DNA from: JAIYDJ01 sp031400505 | GTDB lineage: Bacteria > Pseudomonadota > Alphaproteobacteria > Rhodobacterales > Rhodobacteraceae | Length of the DNA stretch: 64,000 nt | Direction: 5' to 3' | Assembly: GCA_031400505.1 (NCBI GenBank) | Contig: JANNPZ010000087.1 | Location: 65,256-129,255, forward strand | In this document: one piece after another, positions 34,827 through 42,984 of the stretch | How the letters are laid out: each line of letters starts with the position of its first letter | Numbering within the stretch: position 1 is the stretch's first letter | Position numbers and translations under genes: made by a program | The notes under the pieces: model-generated | Database searches by the model: none | What the model was told of the DNA's origin: nothing | What the model saw: only the letters and a program-made list of their open reading frames with translations

Positions 34827-35942
34827 TCAGTAACCGGGCGACAGCGGCGGCGGTGGCGGGACCATGGCAAAGAGGCGCGACAGCTCTGTCTCACTGGCGG
34901 GCATCCAGTTGTCCTGCCCTGCGGCCCAGACCTGCGAGGCACGGGTCAGGGCGCCGGACGCGACCATTGCGGCAAGATCGCCTTCCGAAAACGGGCCTTT
35001 GGTGGCGCCGTTGTCGGCGACGTGCCAGGCGCGGGCGGCGGGGCGGGGCGGTGGTGGGGGCGGAGGTGGCGCTGCGGCGGCTGCCCCGCCCCAGGGGCCC
35101 GGTTGCGCCATCTGGTTGGCCATGTTCATCCCCATGGCGGCCCCCAGACCGGCCGTCATCGCCCCCCCGGCCCCCGACGCGGGGTTCGCCATCGCCTCGG
35201 CTGCGTTGAACTGCATGTATTTGTTCAGATCACCCGCGATGCCCACCGAAGTACGCTTGTCGAGGACCTTTTCGACCTCTTCGGGCAGGCTAATGTTTTC
35301 GATGTAGAATTCCGGGATCGACAACCCGTAGTCTGCGATCTTGGGCGCGATGGCGGCTGCGATCAGTTTCCCCAGATCGGCCGTGTTCGCCGCCATGTCG
35401 AGCACCGGGATGCCGGATTTGGCGATGGTGACCGAGAATTCCTGCACGATGATGTTGCGGATTTGAAGGCTGATTTCATCGGCGGTGAATTCGCCGTCAG
35501 TGCCAACGATTTCCTGCATGAAGCGGGCGGGGTCGGCCACGCGCATCGAATAGGTTCCGAACGACCGGATGCGCACCGGGCCGAATTCGGGGTCGCGGCA
35601 CATGATCGGGTTCTTGGTGCCCCATTTCAGGTCGTTGAAACGGGTGGTGTTGATGAAGTATACTTCCGATTTGAACGGGCTGTCGAAACCATGATCCCAG
35701 TGCTGCAGGGTTGTCATGATCGGCATGTTGTTGGTTTCCAGCATGTACATGCCGGGACCGAACACATCGGCCATGACACCTTCATGCACGAAGACTGCTG
35801 CCTGTCCTTCGCGCACGGTCAGTTTGGCCCCCATCTTGATTGCATTTCCGCGCCGTTCAAAGCGCCAGACCATCGTGTCGCGGGTGTCATCAAGCCAGGT
35901 GATGACATCGACGAATTCGCCTTTCAGGAAATCGAATACCAT
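34827..35942 (-). CDS. SPFH-domain protein with C-terminal GYF-like domain (YdjI-like)
   Basis: A 371-residue protein. Residues 1 to about 250 form the SPFH/virion-core (YdjI) domain: VITWLDDTRDTMVWRFERRG, NAIKMGAKLTVREGQAAVFV, YFINTTRFNDLKWGTKNPIM, GLSIPEFYIENISLPEEVEK. A linker with eight consecutive prolines leads to a GYF_2-type domain (AWHVADNGATKGPFSEGDLA, VWAAGQDNWMPA) that normally binds proline-rich partners, and the chain ends in another proline run. No transmembrane helix, so membrane contact is presumably through the SPFH fold and the Zn-ribbon partner. Confidence 0.9.
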   Translation of the reverse strand: MVFDFLKGEFVDVITWLDDTRDTMVWRFERRGNAIKMGAKLTVREGQAAVFVHEGVMADVFGPGMYMLETNNMPIMTTLQHWDHGFDSPFKSEVYFINTTRFNDLKWGTKNPIMCRDPEFGPVRIRSFGTYSMRVADPARFMQEIVGTDGEFTADEISLQIRNIIVQEFSVTIAKSGIPVLDMAANTADLGKLIAAAIAPKIADYGLSIPEFYIENISLPEEVEKVLDKRTSVGIAGDLNKYMQFNAAEAMANPASGAGGAMTAGLGAAMGMNMANQMAQPGPWGGAAAAAPPPPPPPPRPAARAWHVADNGATKGPFSEGDLAAMVASGALTRASQVWAAGQDNWMPASETELSRLFAMVPPPPPLSPGY

Positions 35943-35971
35943 TTTGCACTCCTTTGGCCGCGCGTTCGGGC

Positions 35972-36937
35972 CTAACTTTCGCCAGCCGTCAGCCGGCTGG
36001 CAAGGGTTGTGATGATCGGGCGGGCTTCTGCCTCGGACATGCCAGGGCGCAGGGCGGGATTGTAAAGCAGGCGTAGCATCGCCTCGTCCTGTCGGGTCAG
36101 CAGGGCGAATTCCTCGTCATCGTTGAAAATCGAAGGGCGGGCCGTAGGGCTGTCGTTGGGCAGGCCCAGGCCTTGGGCGATTTCTTCGTGCAGGCACGAC
36201 AGGCGCAACAGGTCGGGATGTTCCGCGCGGATCACCGCGAAAGCCCCGGTATAGATGGCGCTTGTCCCGCTGGATTGCGCATAGACCAGGCAGTAGGTCG
36301 ATCGCGGCATGTCGGTCATGCCTGCAACGTCGGGTTCGGCAATTCCAGGCAGCGCAGCGCGCAACGCGGGCCCAAGTGCGGCGCGTTCTTCTTCGTTCAC
36401 GATGTAGATGGCAAAGTTCGGATTTGCGTCATCTAGCCGTATCGGGTGGCCCGTCAATTCGGCCAACCGTGCAAGGTACGAGCTGACGCGGGCGCGGTCT
36501 GTGGTCTTGCGGTCTGGCGGCACGGATGCACCGAACCGCAGACCGACGCGCACGGGCGCTGCCCAGCGGCGCAGTTGGCTGACAGTCTGGCGCTGCACAG
36601 ACGCCCCGTTCGATGACCGGTCGTATTCATCGTAAAGGGCAATCCGCACAAAGTTTTCGACCAGCATGCGGTCGGTAAACGGCGTGTCCTCGCCGCCGCC
36701 ATCGGTGCGCAACAGGCCTTGCGACAGCAAGGCTTGTTGTACCTGCGCATAATAGGCCTGCGCTGCGGCGCTTGCCGCCGACTGCGGGGCTACGACAGGA
36801 GCAGCCGCCTGGGCAGGCGGCAGAGGCTGCGGGTCGTTCGTGTCGATCACGGACAAATCGCAGCCCATCACCCCAAGCGCCGCAACCATCAAGGTCGCGG
36901 CGGTCTGCCAGCGCCATAGGGCTGCCCGGGGTTGCAT
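35972..36937 (-). CDS. DUF2927 lipoprotein
   Basis: A 321-residue exported lipoprotein: hydrophobic leader ending in ALGVMGCDL, a proline/alanine-rich linker, then the DUF2927 domain with MLVENFVRIALYDEYD, NFAIYIVNEEERAALGPALR, RSTYCLVYAQ and CLHEEIAQGLGLPNDSPTA. The last block is a zincin-like HExxxGLG arrangement (H-E-E-I-A-Q-G-L-G), so a metal-dependent activity is possible but unproven. Its ATG overlaps the telA stop by 1 nt (TGATG). Confidence 0.88.
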   Translation of the reverse strand: MQPRAALWRWQTAATLMVAALGVMGCDLSVIDTNDPQPLPPAQAAAPVVAPQSAASAAAQAYYAQVQQALLSQGLLRTDGGGEDTPFTDRMLVENFVRIALYDEYDRSSNGASVQRQTVSQLRRWAAPVRVGLRFGASVPPDRKTTDRARVSSYLARLAELTGHPIRLDDANPNFAIYIVNEEERAALGPALRAALPGIAEPDVAGMTDMPRSTYCLVYAQSSGTSAIYTGAFAVIRAEHPDLLRLSCLHEEIAQGLGLPNDSPTARPSIFNDDEEFALLTRQDEAMLRLLYNPALRPGMSEAEARPIITTLASRLTAGES

Positions 36938-38127
36938 CAGCCTTGCAGCGCTTCGCCCGTCGCCGCGCCAAGGCCTGTCTTGCGGGCCGAGGCCGAAGCA
37001 AGCGTGTCGCGCAGTTCGTGCTCCATCTTCTTCAACTCGGTTTCTGCAGCAGCCCGGCGCGCCTTGCCTTCATCGGCAATCGACAGGCTTTCGTTGATCG
37101 TGGCGATCAGGGTGGCGTTGGCCTTGCGCACGGCTTCGATGTCGAACACACCGCGTTCCATTTCGGTACGCACGATCCGGTTGGCCTGTTGCAGGTTGTC
37201 GGCGTTGGCGGTCAGCAATTCGTTGGTCAGATCGTTCGCCGAACGCACCGCTTCGGCAGCCTCGCGCGAACGCTGGATCGTTACGGCCTGTGCAAGTTGG
37301 GTTTCCCACAACGGCACGGTGTTCACGAGGGTCGAATTGATTTTCGTCACCAACGACTTGTCGTTTTCCTGGACAAGGCGGATCGAAGGCAGCGATTGCA
37401 TCGTGACCTGACGGGTCAGTTTCAGGTCGTGGATCCGGCGTTCCAGATCGTCGCGTGAGGCACGCAGATCGCGCAGCTGCTGGGCGATCTTGACTTGTTC
37501 GCTCTCGGGGGCGGCTGCCACCTCTGCCTCTTTGCGCGGGATGTCGACGGTGTCGACTTCCTTCAGCTTGGCCTCGCCCGCCGAGATGTAGAGGGCAAGT
37601 TCGTCGTAGAACCGCAGGGTTTTCTCATAGAGCAGGTCCAGAGACTTGATGTCTTTCAACAGGGTGTGTTCATGCGTCAAGAGGTTCTCGGTGACCTTGT
37701 CGATCTGTCCTTGCACGGTTTCGAACCGCGCCACAAAATTGGCAAAAGGGGCCGCGCGGCCGATCAGCTTTTCCCACCAGCTGCGCTGGCGGCGCACGTC
37801 AAGTTCAGAGATCGAAAAGCCGCGGATCGTGGTGACGATCTGGCGCAGGCTGTCGCCCGCAGGGCCCACATCCTTGTTTTTGACATCATTCAACATTTCC
37901 TGGCTGATGACCTGCAATTCAGCCTGCGCCGCCGACCCGAACGAGATGATCGACTGGGTGTTGCCCATATCCAGTTCGGACATCCGTTTGCGGATGTCGT
38001 CGGCCACCGGGGCGGGGGCCGCATCAAGTGCCACAATCGCGGTGCCCGGTTCGGGAAGGATCGTCGCTGTGACGGCCTCGACATCGGCAAGGGCAGAGGC
38101 AGCTTGGGCGCGGATGGAATTGGTCAT
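36937..38127 (-). CDS. telA: TelA-family toxic-anion-resistance protein
   Basis: A 396-residue soluble, mostly coiled-coil protein of the TelA (KlaA/YaaN/YceH) family. The family signature is clear in SLPSIRLVQENDKSLVTKIN and STLVNTVPLWETQLAQAV. Members are linked with tellurite and toxic-anion resistance and with membrane stress, but the mechanism is unknown. The gene pairs with xpaC upstream (56-nt gap), as in Bacillus xpaC-yaaN, and with the DUF2927 lipoprotein downstream. Confidence 0.93.
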   Translation of the reverse strand: MTNSIRAQAASALADVEAVTATILPEPGTAIVALDAAPAPVADDIRKRMSELDMGNTQSIISFGSAAQAELQVISQEMLNDVKNKDVGPAGDSLRQIVTTIRGFSISELDVRRQRSWWEKLIGRAAPFANFVARFETVQGQIDKVTENLLTHEHTLLKDIKSLDLLYEKTLRFYDELALYISAGEAKLKEVDTVDIPRKEAEVAAAPESEQVKIAQQLRDLRASRDDLERRIHDLKLTRQVTMQSLPSIRLVQENDKSLVTKINSTLVNTVPLWETQLAQAVTIQRSREAAEAVRSANDLTNELLTANADNLQQANRIVRTEMERGVFDIEAVRKANATLIATINESLSIADEGKARRAAAETELKKMEHELRDTLASASARKTGLGAATGEALQG

Positions 38128-38183
38128 GAATGTCTCACTTTTACGGGCCCCGCTTGGGGACGTTGCGTGGGGTTGGGGGCAGG

Positions 38184-39059
38184 CTACCCTTCCAACTTCA
38201 ATCGGTCACGTAACACAGCGATTTCAACATCGAGATCGGCGTGATTTTCCGTCAACAAAGCCCGGGTCCGGCTGGCAAAATTCGTTTCAAGGTCGGTCAG
38301 AAGCGCCTCGAAATCGCTGCGGGCTTTGGGGTCGCGGTTGCGCGCGTAGATATCGGCGAACTTGACCGTCGCATCGCGGGCCCCCATCAGATAGACCGAC
38401 AGGTACTTGCGCGCCGCGGTCAGGTCGCGAGGGTCGTTTTCGACGGTGCGAAACAGGGTGCGTGCAGTGTTGGCAAACTGGTCGACCCGCGCTTCGATCT
38501 GACGATCAGCGGCGCGCAGGATCGCGTCCTTCATGGCTTTGACATGTGCTTCGGCCTCGTCGATTGCGCGGGCGACGCGGTCGGTCTGGAATTGATCGAC
38601 CCCTTCCATCCCTTTGTCGGTCAGGGGATCAGGGCCGAAGGCGCCAAGGTGCAGTGCCGCGCCTGTCAGGGCGAACAAGATGGGATACACAAGGCCGGGC
38701 GCCCAGATCATGGTGCCGATGGCAAGGCCTGCGCCGGTCAGAACGGCACCAGCGATCTTGCGCGGAAAGGCCGGGCGGCGGGCGACACGGCGGTTGGCGT
38801 AGGCCGCCTGCGCCAGGATGCCGTCACGTGTCAGCCAGGCCGAAAGCAACAGGACGACCCCGGCGGCAAGTCCCATGAACAGATTGGCAGTGTCGCTGAG
38901 AAAAGCCGGGATAAGGAACAGGAACGGGGTGACAAAAAGCACGGCAGACCCTGCGCCCGCGCGCTGTCTGGGTTCATCCGAAAGACGCGGCGGGGCAGCG
39001 GGTTTGCCAGGGGTCACCGTTGCGTTCGGGCTGTATTTGCCACCGTACTTCTGTGCCAT
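38184..39059 (-). CDS. xpaC: XpaC-family (5-bromo-4-chloroindolyl phosphate hydrolysis) membrane protein
   Basis: A 291-residue protein. Residues about 35-140 hold four hydrophobic segments (AVLFVTPFLFLIPAFLSDTA, LFMGLAAGVVLLLSAWLT, IAGAVLTGAGLAIGTMIWAP, LVYPILFALTGAALHLGAF). A cytosolic helical domain follows with VAAR-type VRAIDEAEAHVKAMKDAI and KYLSVYLMGARDATVKFADI, the XpaC pattern. The ATG at 39059 overlaps the stop of a 27-codon gene by 1 nt, so translation is probably coupled; a GTG one codon upstream is in the same frame. Confidence 0.85.
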   Translation of the reverse strand: MAQKYGGKYSPNATVTPGKPAAPPRLSDEPRQRAGAGSAVLFVTPFLFLIPAFLSDTANLFMGLAAGVVLLLSAWLTRDGILAQAAYANRRVARRPAFPRKIAGAVLTGAGLAIGTMIWAPGLVYPILFALTGAALHLGAFGPDPLTDKGMEGVDQFQTDRVARAIDEAEAHVKAMKDAILRAADRQIEARVDQFANTARTLFRTVENDPRDLTAARKYLSVYLMGARDATVKFADIYARNRDPKARSDFEALLTDLETNFASRTRALLTENHADLDVEIAVLRDRLKLEG

Positions 39060-39142
39060 CACACGCTCCCGCCGATGGCAGCATAGAGGGTGAGGGCCAA
39101 CAGGCCAAGAAAGCTGAGGTTTCGAAGTGTCTTGCCAGACAT
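39059..39142 (-). CDS. 27-residue single-helix membrane peptide
   Basis: A 27-codon frame starting MSGKTLRNLSFLGLL and ending AAIGGSV, with one hydrophobic helix. GAGGA lies 6 nt upstream of the ATG on the minus strand, and the TGA overlaps the xpaC ATG by one base, the typical layout of a translationally coupled leader gene. It heads the XpaC-TelA-DUF2927-SPFH-Zn-ribbon module. It could be a small structural partner of XpaC or only a coupling leader; no family recognised. Confidence 0.55.
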   Translation of the reverse strand: MSGKTLRNLSFLGLLALTLYAAIGGSV

Positions 39143-39259
39143 TGCCTATCCTCGCCGATGTTCACGCGCTGTCGCGTGGAACTATAGGCTATGGCACTTG
39201 GTGGTGCCAGTAGGCGAAGGGGGAATATCATGGGTTTCTTCCCCCCCACCCGTTGCAGA

Positions 39260-40375
39260 TCAGCCTTTTGGCTTTGGTTTGCGCAAATTTGCGCGGGGTG
39301 GGCCATCGGATTCCGGCTTTGGGCCGAGGGATGTCTTGCGCGGGGTGGTGGCCTTGGTCCAGTTGTCAGACAGCTGTTGCAAGGCCGGAGTTGTGGCGGT
39401 CTTGGCGCTGCTGCGCCGTGTGCCGGGGGCGAATTTGGGCAGGGCGGATTTGGAAGCGGCGGATTTGGCCACCCTGCGCTGCGCGTCGGGTTTTGCCACA
39501 TCGGCGTTGCGGCTGGCGGGCGCGCCCTTGGCGGCGCGGTGCGCGTCGGACGGCGTGCCGGGGCGCGGCGCGCGGGTGCGTTTGGCGGCCGTGCCCACGG
39601 GTTTCTCGGCGGGTTGTTCGCCCAGTTGTTCGCGCAGGGTCTTGGCCTTGACCTCTTCGACTTGGCCCGGTTCCAGATCGCCCAGCCGGAAGGGGCCGTA
39701 GCTGACCCGGATCAGCCGGTTCACCGTCAGATTGATGGCCGTCAGGGCGCGGCGGATTTCGCGGTTCTTGCCTTCGCGCAACCCGACCGTCAGCCAGGCA
39801 TTGGCACCTTGATGGCGGTCCAGCGTGACGGCCATCGGCTGAAACCGCTCGCCGTCCACGGTGATGCCGCGGCGCAGGGGTTCAAGGTCCGGATCGGTCG
39901 GGTTGCCCTTGATCCGCACCCGGTATTTGCGCAGCCAACCTGTTGAGGGCAACTCCAGACGGCGCTTGAGTTCGCCGTCATTGGTCAACAACAACAGACC
40001 TTCGGAGTTGAGATCGAGCCTGCCCACCGACATCACCCGGGGGAGTTCGGGGGGTAAGTTGTCGAAAACGGTCGAGCGGCCCTTTTCGTCTGACGCCGTG
40101 GTCACGAGACCATCGGGTTTGTAGTAAAGCCAGAGCCGGGCGGGTTCCGCCTCGGACAGCGCCTCGCCGCGCACGGTGATGCGGTCGGCGGGGGTGACAT
40201 TCAGCGCAGGGCTGTCGATGGTCTTTCCGTTCACGGCAACCTCGCCGAGTTCGATCATCCGTTCGGCTTCGCGGCGCGACGCGATACCGGCACGCGAAAG
40301 CACTTTGGCGATCCGCTCGCCTGCCGGGGCGGGTTTGGCGGGCTTTTTGGGCGAAGTTGTGGTGGTCAATGGCAT
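39260..40375 (-). CDS. RluB/RsuA-family pseudouridine synthase
   Basis: A 371-residue protein. An N-terminal S4 RNA-binding domain (RIAKVLSRAGIASRREAERM, IELGEVAVNGKTID) precedes a TruA-fold-like catalytic domain (LWLYYKPDGLVTTASDEKGR, catalytic Asp in VGRLDLNSEGLLLLTNDGEL, LREGKNREIRRALTAI). The order is that of RluB, which modifies 23S rRNA. The last about 110 residues are a basic Lys/Ala/Pro-rich tail typical of alphaproteobacterial members. The ATG at 40375 follows GAGGGA; an earlier in-frame start lies at 40444. Confidence 0.93.
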   Translation of the reverse strand: MPLTTTTSPKKPAKPAPAGERIAKVLSRAGIASRREAERMIELGEVAVNGKTIDSPALNVTPADRITVRGEALSEAEPARLWLYYKPDGLVTTASDEKGRSTVFDNLPPELPRVMSVGRLDLNSEGLLLLTNDGELKRRLELPSTGWLRKYRVRIKGNPTDPDLEPLRRGITVDGERFQPMAVTLDRHQGANAWLTVGLREGKNREIRRALTAINLTVNRLIRVSYGPFRLGDLEPGQVEEVKAKTLREQLGEQPAEKPVGTAAKRTRAPRPGTPSDAHRAAKGAPASRNADVAKPDAQRRVAKSAASKSALPKFAPGTRRSSAKTATTPALQQLSDNWTKATTPRKTSLGPKPESDGPPRANLRKPKPKG

Positions 40376-40476
40376 TCCCTCGCGCATAAACTGGGGCGGA
40401 GCGCCGGGTGGCGACCGCCGGAGGTTTTCCAGCCCCCATACCATCGGTCACTTGAACCGGTGGCGTAACCGATGGC

Positions 40477-40509
40477 ACACCCGGAGGATATTTGAACCAA
40501 GATGAAAGG
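40477..40509 (-). repeat. Dispersed hairpin repeat, copy 4 (core plus different hairpin)
   Basis: Minus strand core CCTTTCATCTTGGTTCAAAT then ATCCTCCGGGTGTG. The usual G/C hairpin is replaced by CCATCGGT ... ACCGATGG spanning 40441-40475. It sits in the shared leader between the divergent rluB-like and tadA genes, and its ATGA reads into the tadA frame. Confidence 0.75.
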
Positions 40510-40519
40510 GCAATCTGGG

Positions 40520-40969
40520 GTGAGCGGGTTCCGATCCTTCATGGGGCAGGCATTGCTGGAAGCTGCGGCGGCAGGCGTGCGGGGTGAAGTTCCGGTGGGG
40601 GCAGTTGTCGTTCAGGGCGGGCTGGTGGTGGCGCGCGCGGGCAACCGGGTGCGCGAATTGAACGACCCTACGGCGCATGCAGAAATGCTGGTGATCCGCG
40701 GGGCTTGCCTTTCGGCGGGATCCGAGCGGCTGGCGGGGGCGGACCTCTATGTGACGCTCGAGCCATGCCCGATGTGCGCGGCGGCAATTTCGGCCGCACG
40801 TGTTGGGCGGCTGTACTACGGGGCGGCGGATATGAAATCTGGTGGGGTGGCGGTGGGGGCGCGGGTGTTTGCACATGCCCAGTGCCATCATGTGCCCGAG
40901 GTGTATGACGGGATCGGTGCTGTTGAATCAGAGGCGCTGCTGAAACAGTTCTTTGCGGAACGCCGGTAG
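40520..40969 (+). CDS. tadA: tRNA adenosine(34) deaminase TadA
   Basis: A deaminase of about 149 residues that makes inosine 34 in tRNA-Arg(ACG). Zinc ligands and catalytic Glu are in TAHAEMLVIRG and EPCPMCAAAISAARVGRLYY; the N-terminal GEVPVGAVVV is typical. Three starts are in frame: ATG 40502, which lies inside a repeat copy; GTG 40520 (VSGFRSFMGQALLEA), my choice because it fits family length; and ATG 40541. The adjacent repeat means the native leader may have been altered. Confidence 0.92.
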   Translation: MSGFRSFMGQALLEAAAAGVRGEVPVGAVVVQGGLVVARAGNRVRELNDPTAHAEMLVIRGACLSAGSERLAGADLYVTLEPCPMCAAAISAARVGRLYYGAADMKSGGVAVGARVFAHAQCHHVPEVYDGIGAVESEALLKQFFAERR

Positions 40970-41444
40970 ATGCGGTGGTGCCGTTTGGCGGGTTTTCGGG
41001 ACGCAAGGCTGGCAAGGGATGATGGTTTGCCACGCAATAGGGCGCACGCAGCCATTGCCGCACGTTTGGCAGGCTCCCTATCAAAGCCGCCCGCACATGG
41101 GTTGAAGATGTCGTATTGGGGGTGCTGGCCGATCCGGCCCATACCATCGTTGGTGTCGGATTGGCCGGATGCGCAGACGCCGTGCCCATCACCGGCGAGC
41201 CTCGATCGAGGTTCGGGCACGGCGCATGGGTGGCCTTTCGGCCTTGCCGCAAATGGCAGGCGTCTGGCGTTGACCGTTCTGGTCGCCGCAGGGTTCAGAT
41301 CGACCATTCGGCCTTTCTTCAGGCCGCCTTTGTTTCTTGCCAGTGACGGTTGCCGCCTGATTGCAATGCCTGGTGATCCGCAGGGCAAGTCCTTTGGTTC
41401 GCGCTACTTCTGCTATCTGGCGAAATAGGGGGGGCAGGGCACAG
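40970..41444. other. Intergenic stretch without a supported gene
   Basis: About 475 nt between tadA and the ceramidase-like gene. Open frames exist on both strands but none shows a domain or a Shine-Dalgarno. An inverted repeat CGCCGTGCCC (41178-41187) / GGGCACGGCG (41215-41224) encloses the palindrome CCTCGATCGAGG (41200-41211); no T-run follows. Possibly decayed coding DNA. Confidence 0.45.
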
Positions 41445-42116
41445 ATGGAGTGGTTGGCAGCGGTGGATGGCTATTGCGAGCGGTTGGGGCCCGGCTATTG
41501 GGCAGAGCCGGCCAACGCATTGACCAATGCAGCTTTTGGCATAGCGGCGTTCTGGATGTGGCGGCGGGTGGCGGGCCTGGGGTTGGCGCGCGGTATGTGC
41601 GGTATTCTTGGGTTGATCGGTGTGGGCAGCTTTTTGTTTCACACCCATGCCAACCGGTTGACCGGTTTGATGGATGTGCTGCCGATCCTGGCGTTTATCC
41701 TGTTCTATGTTTTTGCAGCCAGCCGCGACATGCTGGGTCTGAAGGGCTGGCAAGCGGGGCTGTGCGTGGTGGCGTTCTTTCCCTATGCCGCAGCGACAGT
41801 GCCACTGTGGGGCTTGGTGCCGGGGTTGGGTTCGTCGGCGGGCTATGCGCCGGTGCCGGTGTTGATCCTGCTGTACGCCTGGCTGATGCGCGGCAGGCCT
41901 GACGCAGCGCGGGGGCTGGCCATCGGGGCGGGCGTCTTGATCGTCAGTCTGACGTTTCGCACTCTGGACGCGCCGCTGTGCGGGGCAGTGCCGGTTGGCA
42001 CGCATTTCATGTGGCATATCCTGAACGGCGTGATGCTGGGCTGGATGATCGAGGTATATCGCCGTCACAGGGCGGCGCACGCAGGGGAAGGGCGCGGCCA
42101 GTTGGAACTCGGTTAA
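41445..42116 (+). CDS. Ceramidase-like (alkaline ceramidase/PAQR superfamily) membrane protein
   Basis: A 223-residue integral membrane protein with about seven hydrophobic helices. Conserved polar residues of the ceramidase family are visible: GYWAEPANALTNAAFGIAAF, GSFLFHTHANRLTG (Ser/His), and GTHFMWHILNGVMLGWMIEV (two His near the end), the expected zinc-site pattern of CREST hydrolases. In bacteria its lipid substrate is uncertain. The ATG at 41445 follows a GGGGGGCAGGG purine run. A partial copy of its 3' end lies at 42985-43191. Confidence 0.85.
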   Translation: MEWLAAVDGYCERLGPGYWAEPANALTNAAFGIAAFWMWRRVAGLGLARGMCGILGLIGVGSFLFHTHANRLTGLMDVLPILAFILFYVFAASRDMLGLKGWQAGLCVVAFFPYAAATVPLWGLVPGLGSSAGYAPVPVLILLYAWLMRGRPDAARGLAIGAGVLIVSLTFRTLDAPLCGAVPVGTHFMWHILNGVMLGWMIEVYRRHRAAHAGEGRGQLELG

Positions 42117-42117
42117 G

Positions 42118-42143
42118 AAAAAGGCCCCGATGCCGGGGCCTTT
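42118..42143. terminator. Bidirectional terminator between ceramidase-like and VPLPA genes
   Basis: Stem AAGGCCCCG / CGGGGCCTT with loop ATGC (42121-42142). The minus strand gains TTTTTCTT after the stem; the plus strand has only TTTG, so it acts better on the minus-strand VPLPA gene. Confidence 0.85.
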
Positions 42144-42184
42144 GCAGCACGAGGGGCGAGGTGTCGACCCTGACGGATTTCCCG

Positions 42185-42814
42185 TCAGGCCGCGCGGCGG
42201 CGGCGCAACAGCGACAGTCCCCCCAGACCGGCCAGCAGCATTCCGCCCGCCGCCGGCAGCGGAACCGGTGCGATCTGGTCGACAGATCCGTTGTCGTCGG
42301 GTGTCAATGCCTTTTCGTCGTAGGTATAGGTGATAGACACTGTCACAGCACCCTCGCCGACGAACGTCACATCTACGGGAAGCGTCCAGGGTGACCATGC
42401 CGTTACCATGGGAATAAGTGATGGCTTGGAGACTGAAACGGACAAATCTGCGACTGCATCCAAATCGTAGCAATCCATCCAGTGATGCGGGTACGTGCAC
42501 CAGGTGCTATCGGTGGCTTCTGCAATAAAAGTGTGGCCGATCAAGCTCACTTCCAGACTTGCAAATGCTGTCGCCCTAGTAGTAGTAGGGTTTAATTCTT
42601 CTGGAACATCCGACCATACGAGATCCGCTTCCAAGTAGTTCACTGTCCCTTCGATCTCAAAAACGACATCCGTTAGCGTACCGAGATTGGCATCGAACGC
42701 GCTGAACTCAAAATCTTCGCCAGTAGAAGTTGTCGTGTAGGTTATCGTTGCGCCCTCGGCGGCCCCGGCAATCAGGGCGGCGGAAAAGGCCAGTCCAGCG
42801 ATCGAATTCTTCAT
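42185..42814 (-). CDS. VPLPA-CTERM exosortase-target surface protein
   Basis: A 209-residue exported protein. Signal peptide MKNSIAGLAFSAALIAGAAEG, a Thr/Asp-rich beta domain with one cysteine pair (C..YPHHWMDC), and the C-terminal tripartite sorting signal PVPLPAAGGMLLAGLGGLSL followed by RRRRAA. Such tails are cut by a dedicated exosortase (EpsH family) and the proteins go to the cell surface or matrix. The middle of the gene (about 42400-42760) is richer in A+T than the surroundings. The ATG at 42814 is preferred over an upstream in-frame start. Confidence 0.9.
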   Translation of the reverse strand: MKNSIAGLAFSAALIAGAAEGATITYTTTSTGEDFEFSAFDANLGTLTDVVFEIEGTVNYLEADLVWSDVPEELNPTTTRATAFASLEVSLIGHTFIAEATDSTWCTYPHHWMDCYDLDAVADLSVSVSKPSLIPMVTAWSPWTLPVDVTFVGEGAVTVSITYTYDEKALTPDDNGSVDQIAPVPLPAAGGMLLAGLGGLSLLRRRRAA

Positions 42815-42984
42815 TGCATGCTCCAAACAAAAAAGTCGCAAACGTTGGGGGTTCTTCCAGAAAATGTCTATCACGGCCGCGAGAGTCGGTCAGTTTCATT
42901 CCGGCTTTTATCAGGCATTTTTGCCTTTTTTCGGCCACAATTGCTGCAAAACCTCCGATTGAAACAACCTGATCACGCGTCGGT

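Noticed and set aside
34437..35975. Plus-strand open frame of about 510 codons opposite the Zn-ribbon and SPFH genes
   Set aside because: Composition is shadow-like and both minus-strand genes carry strong domain motifs.
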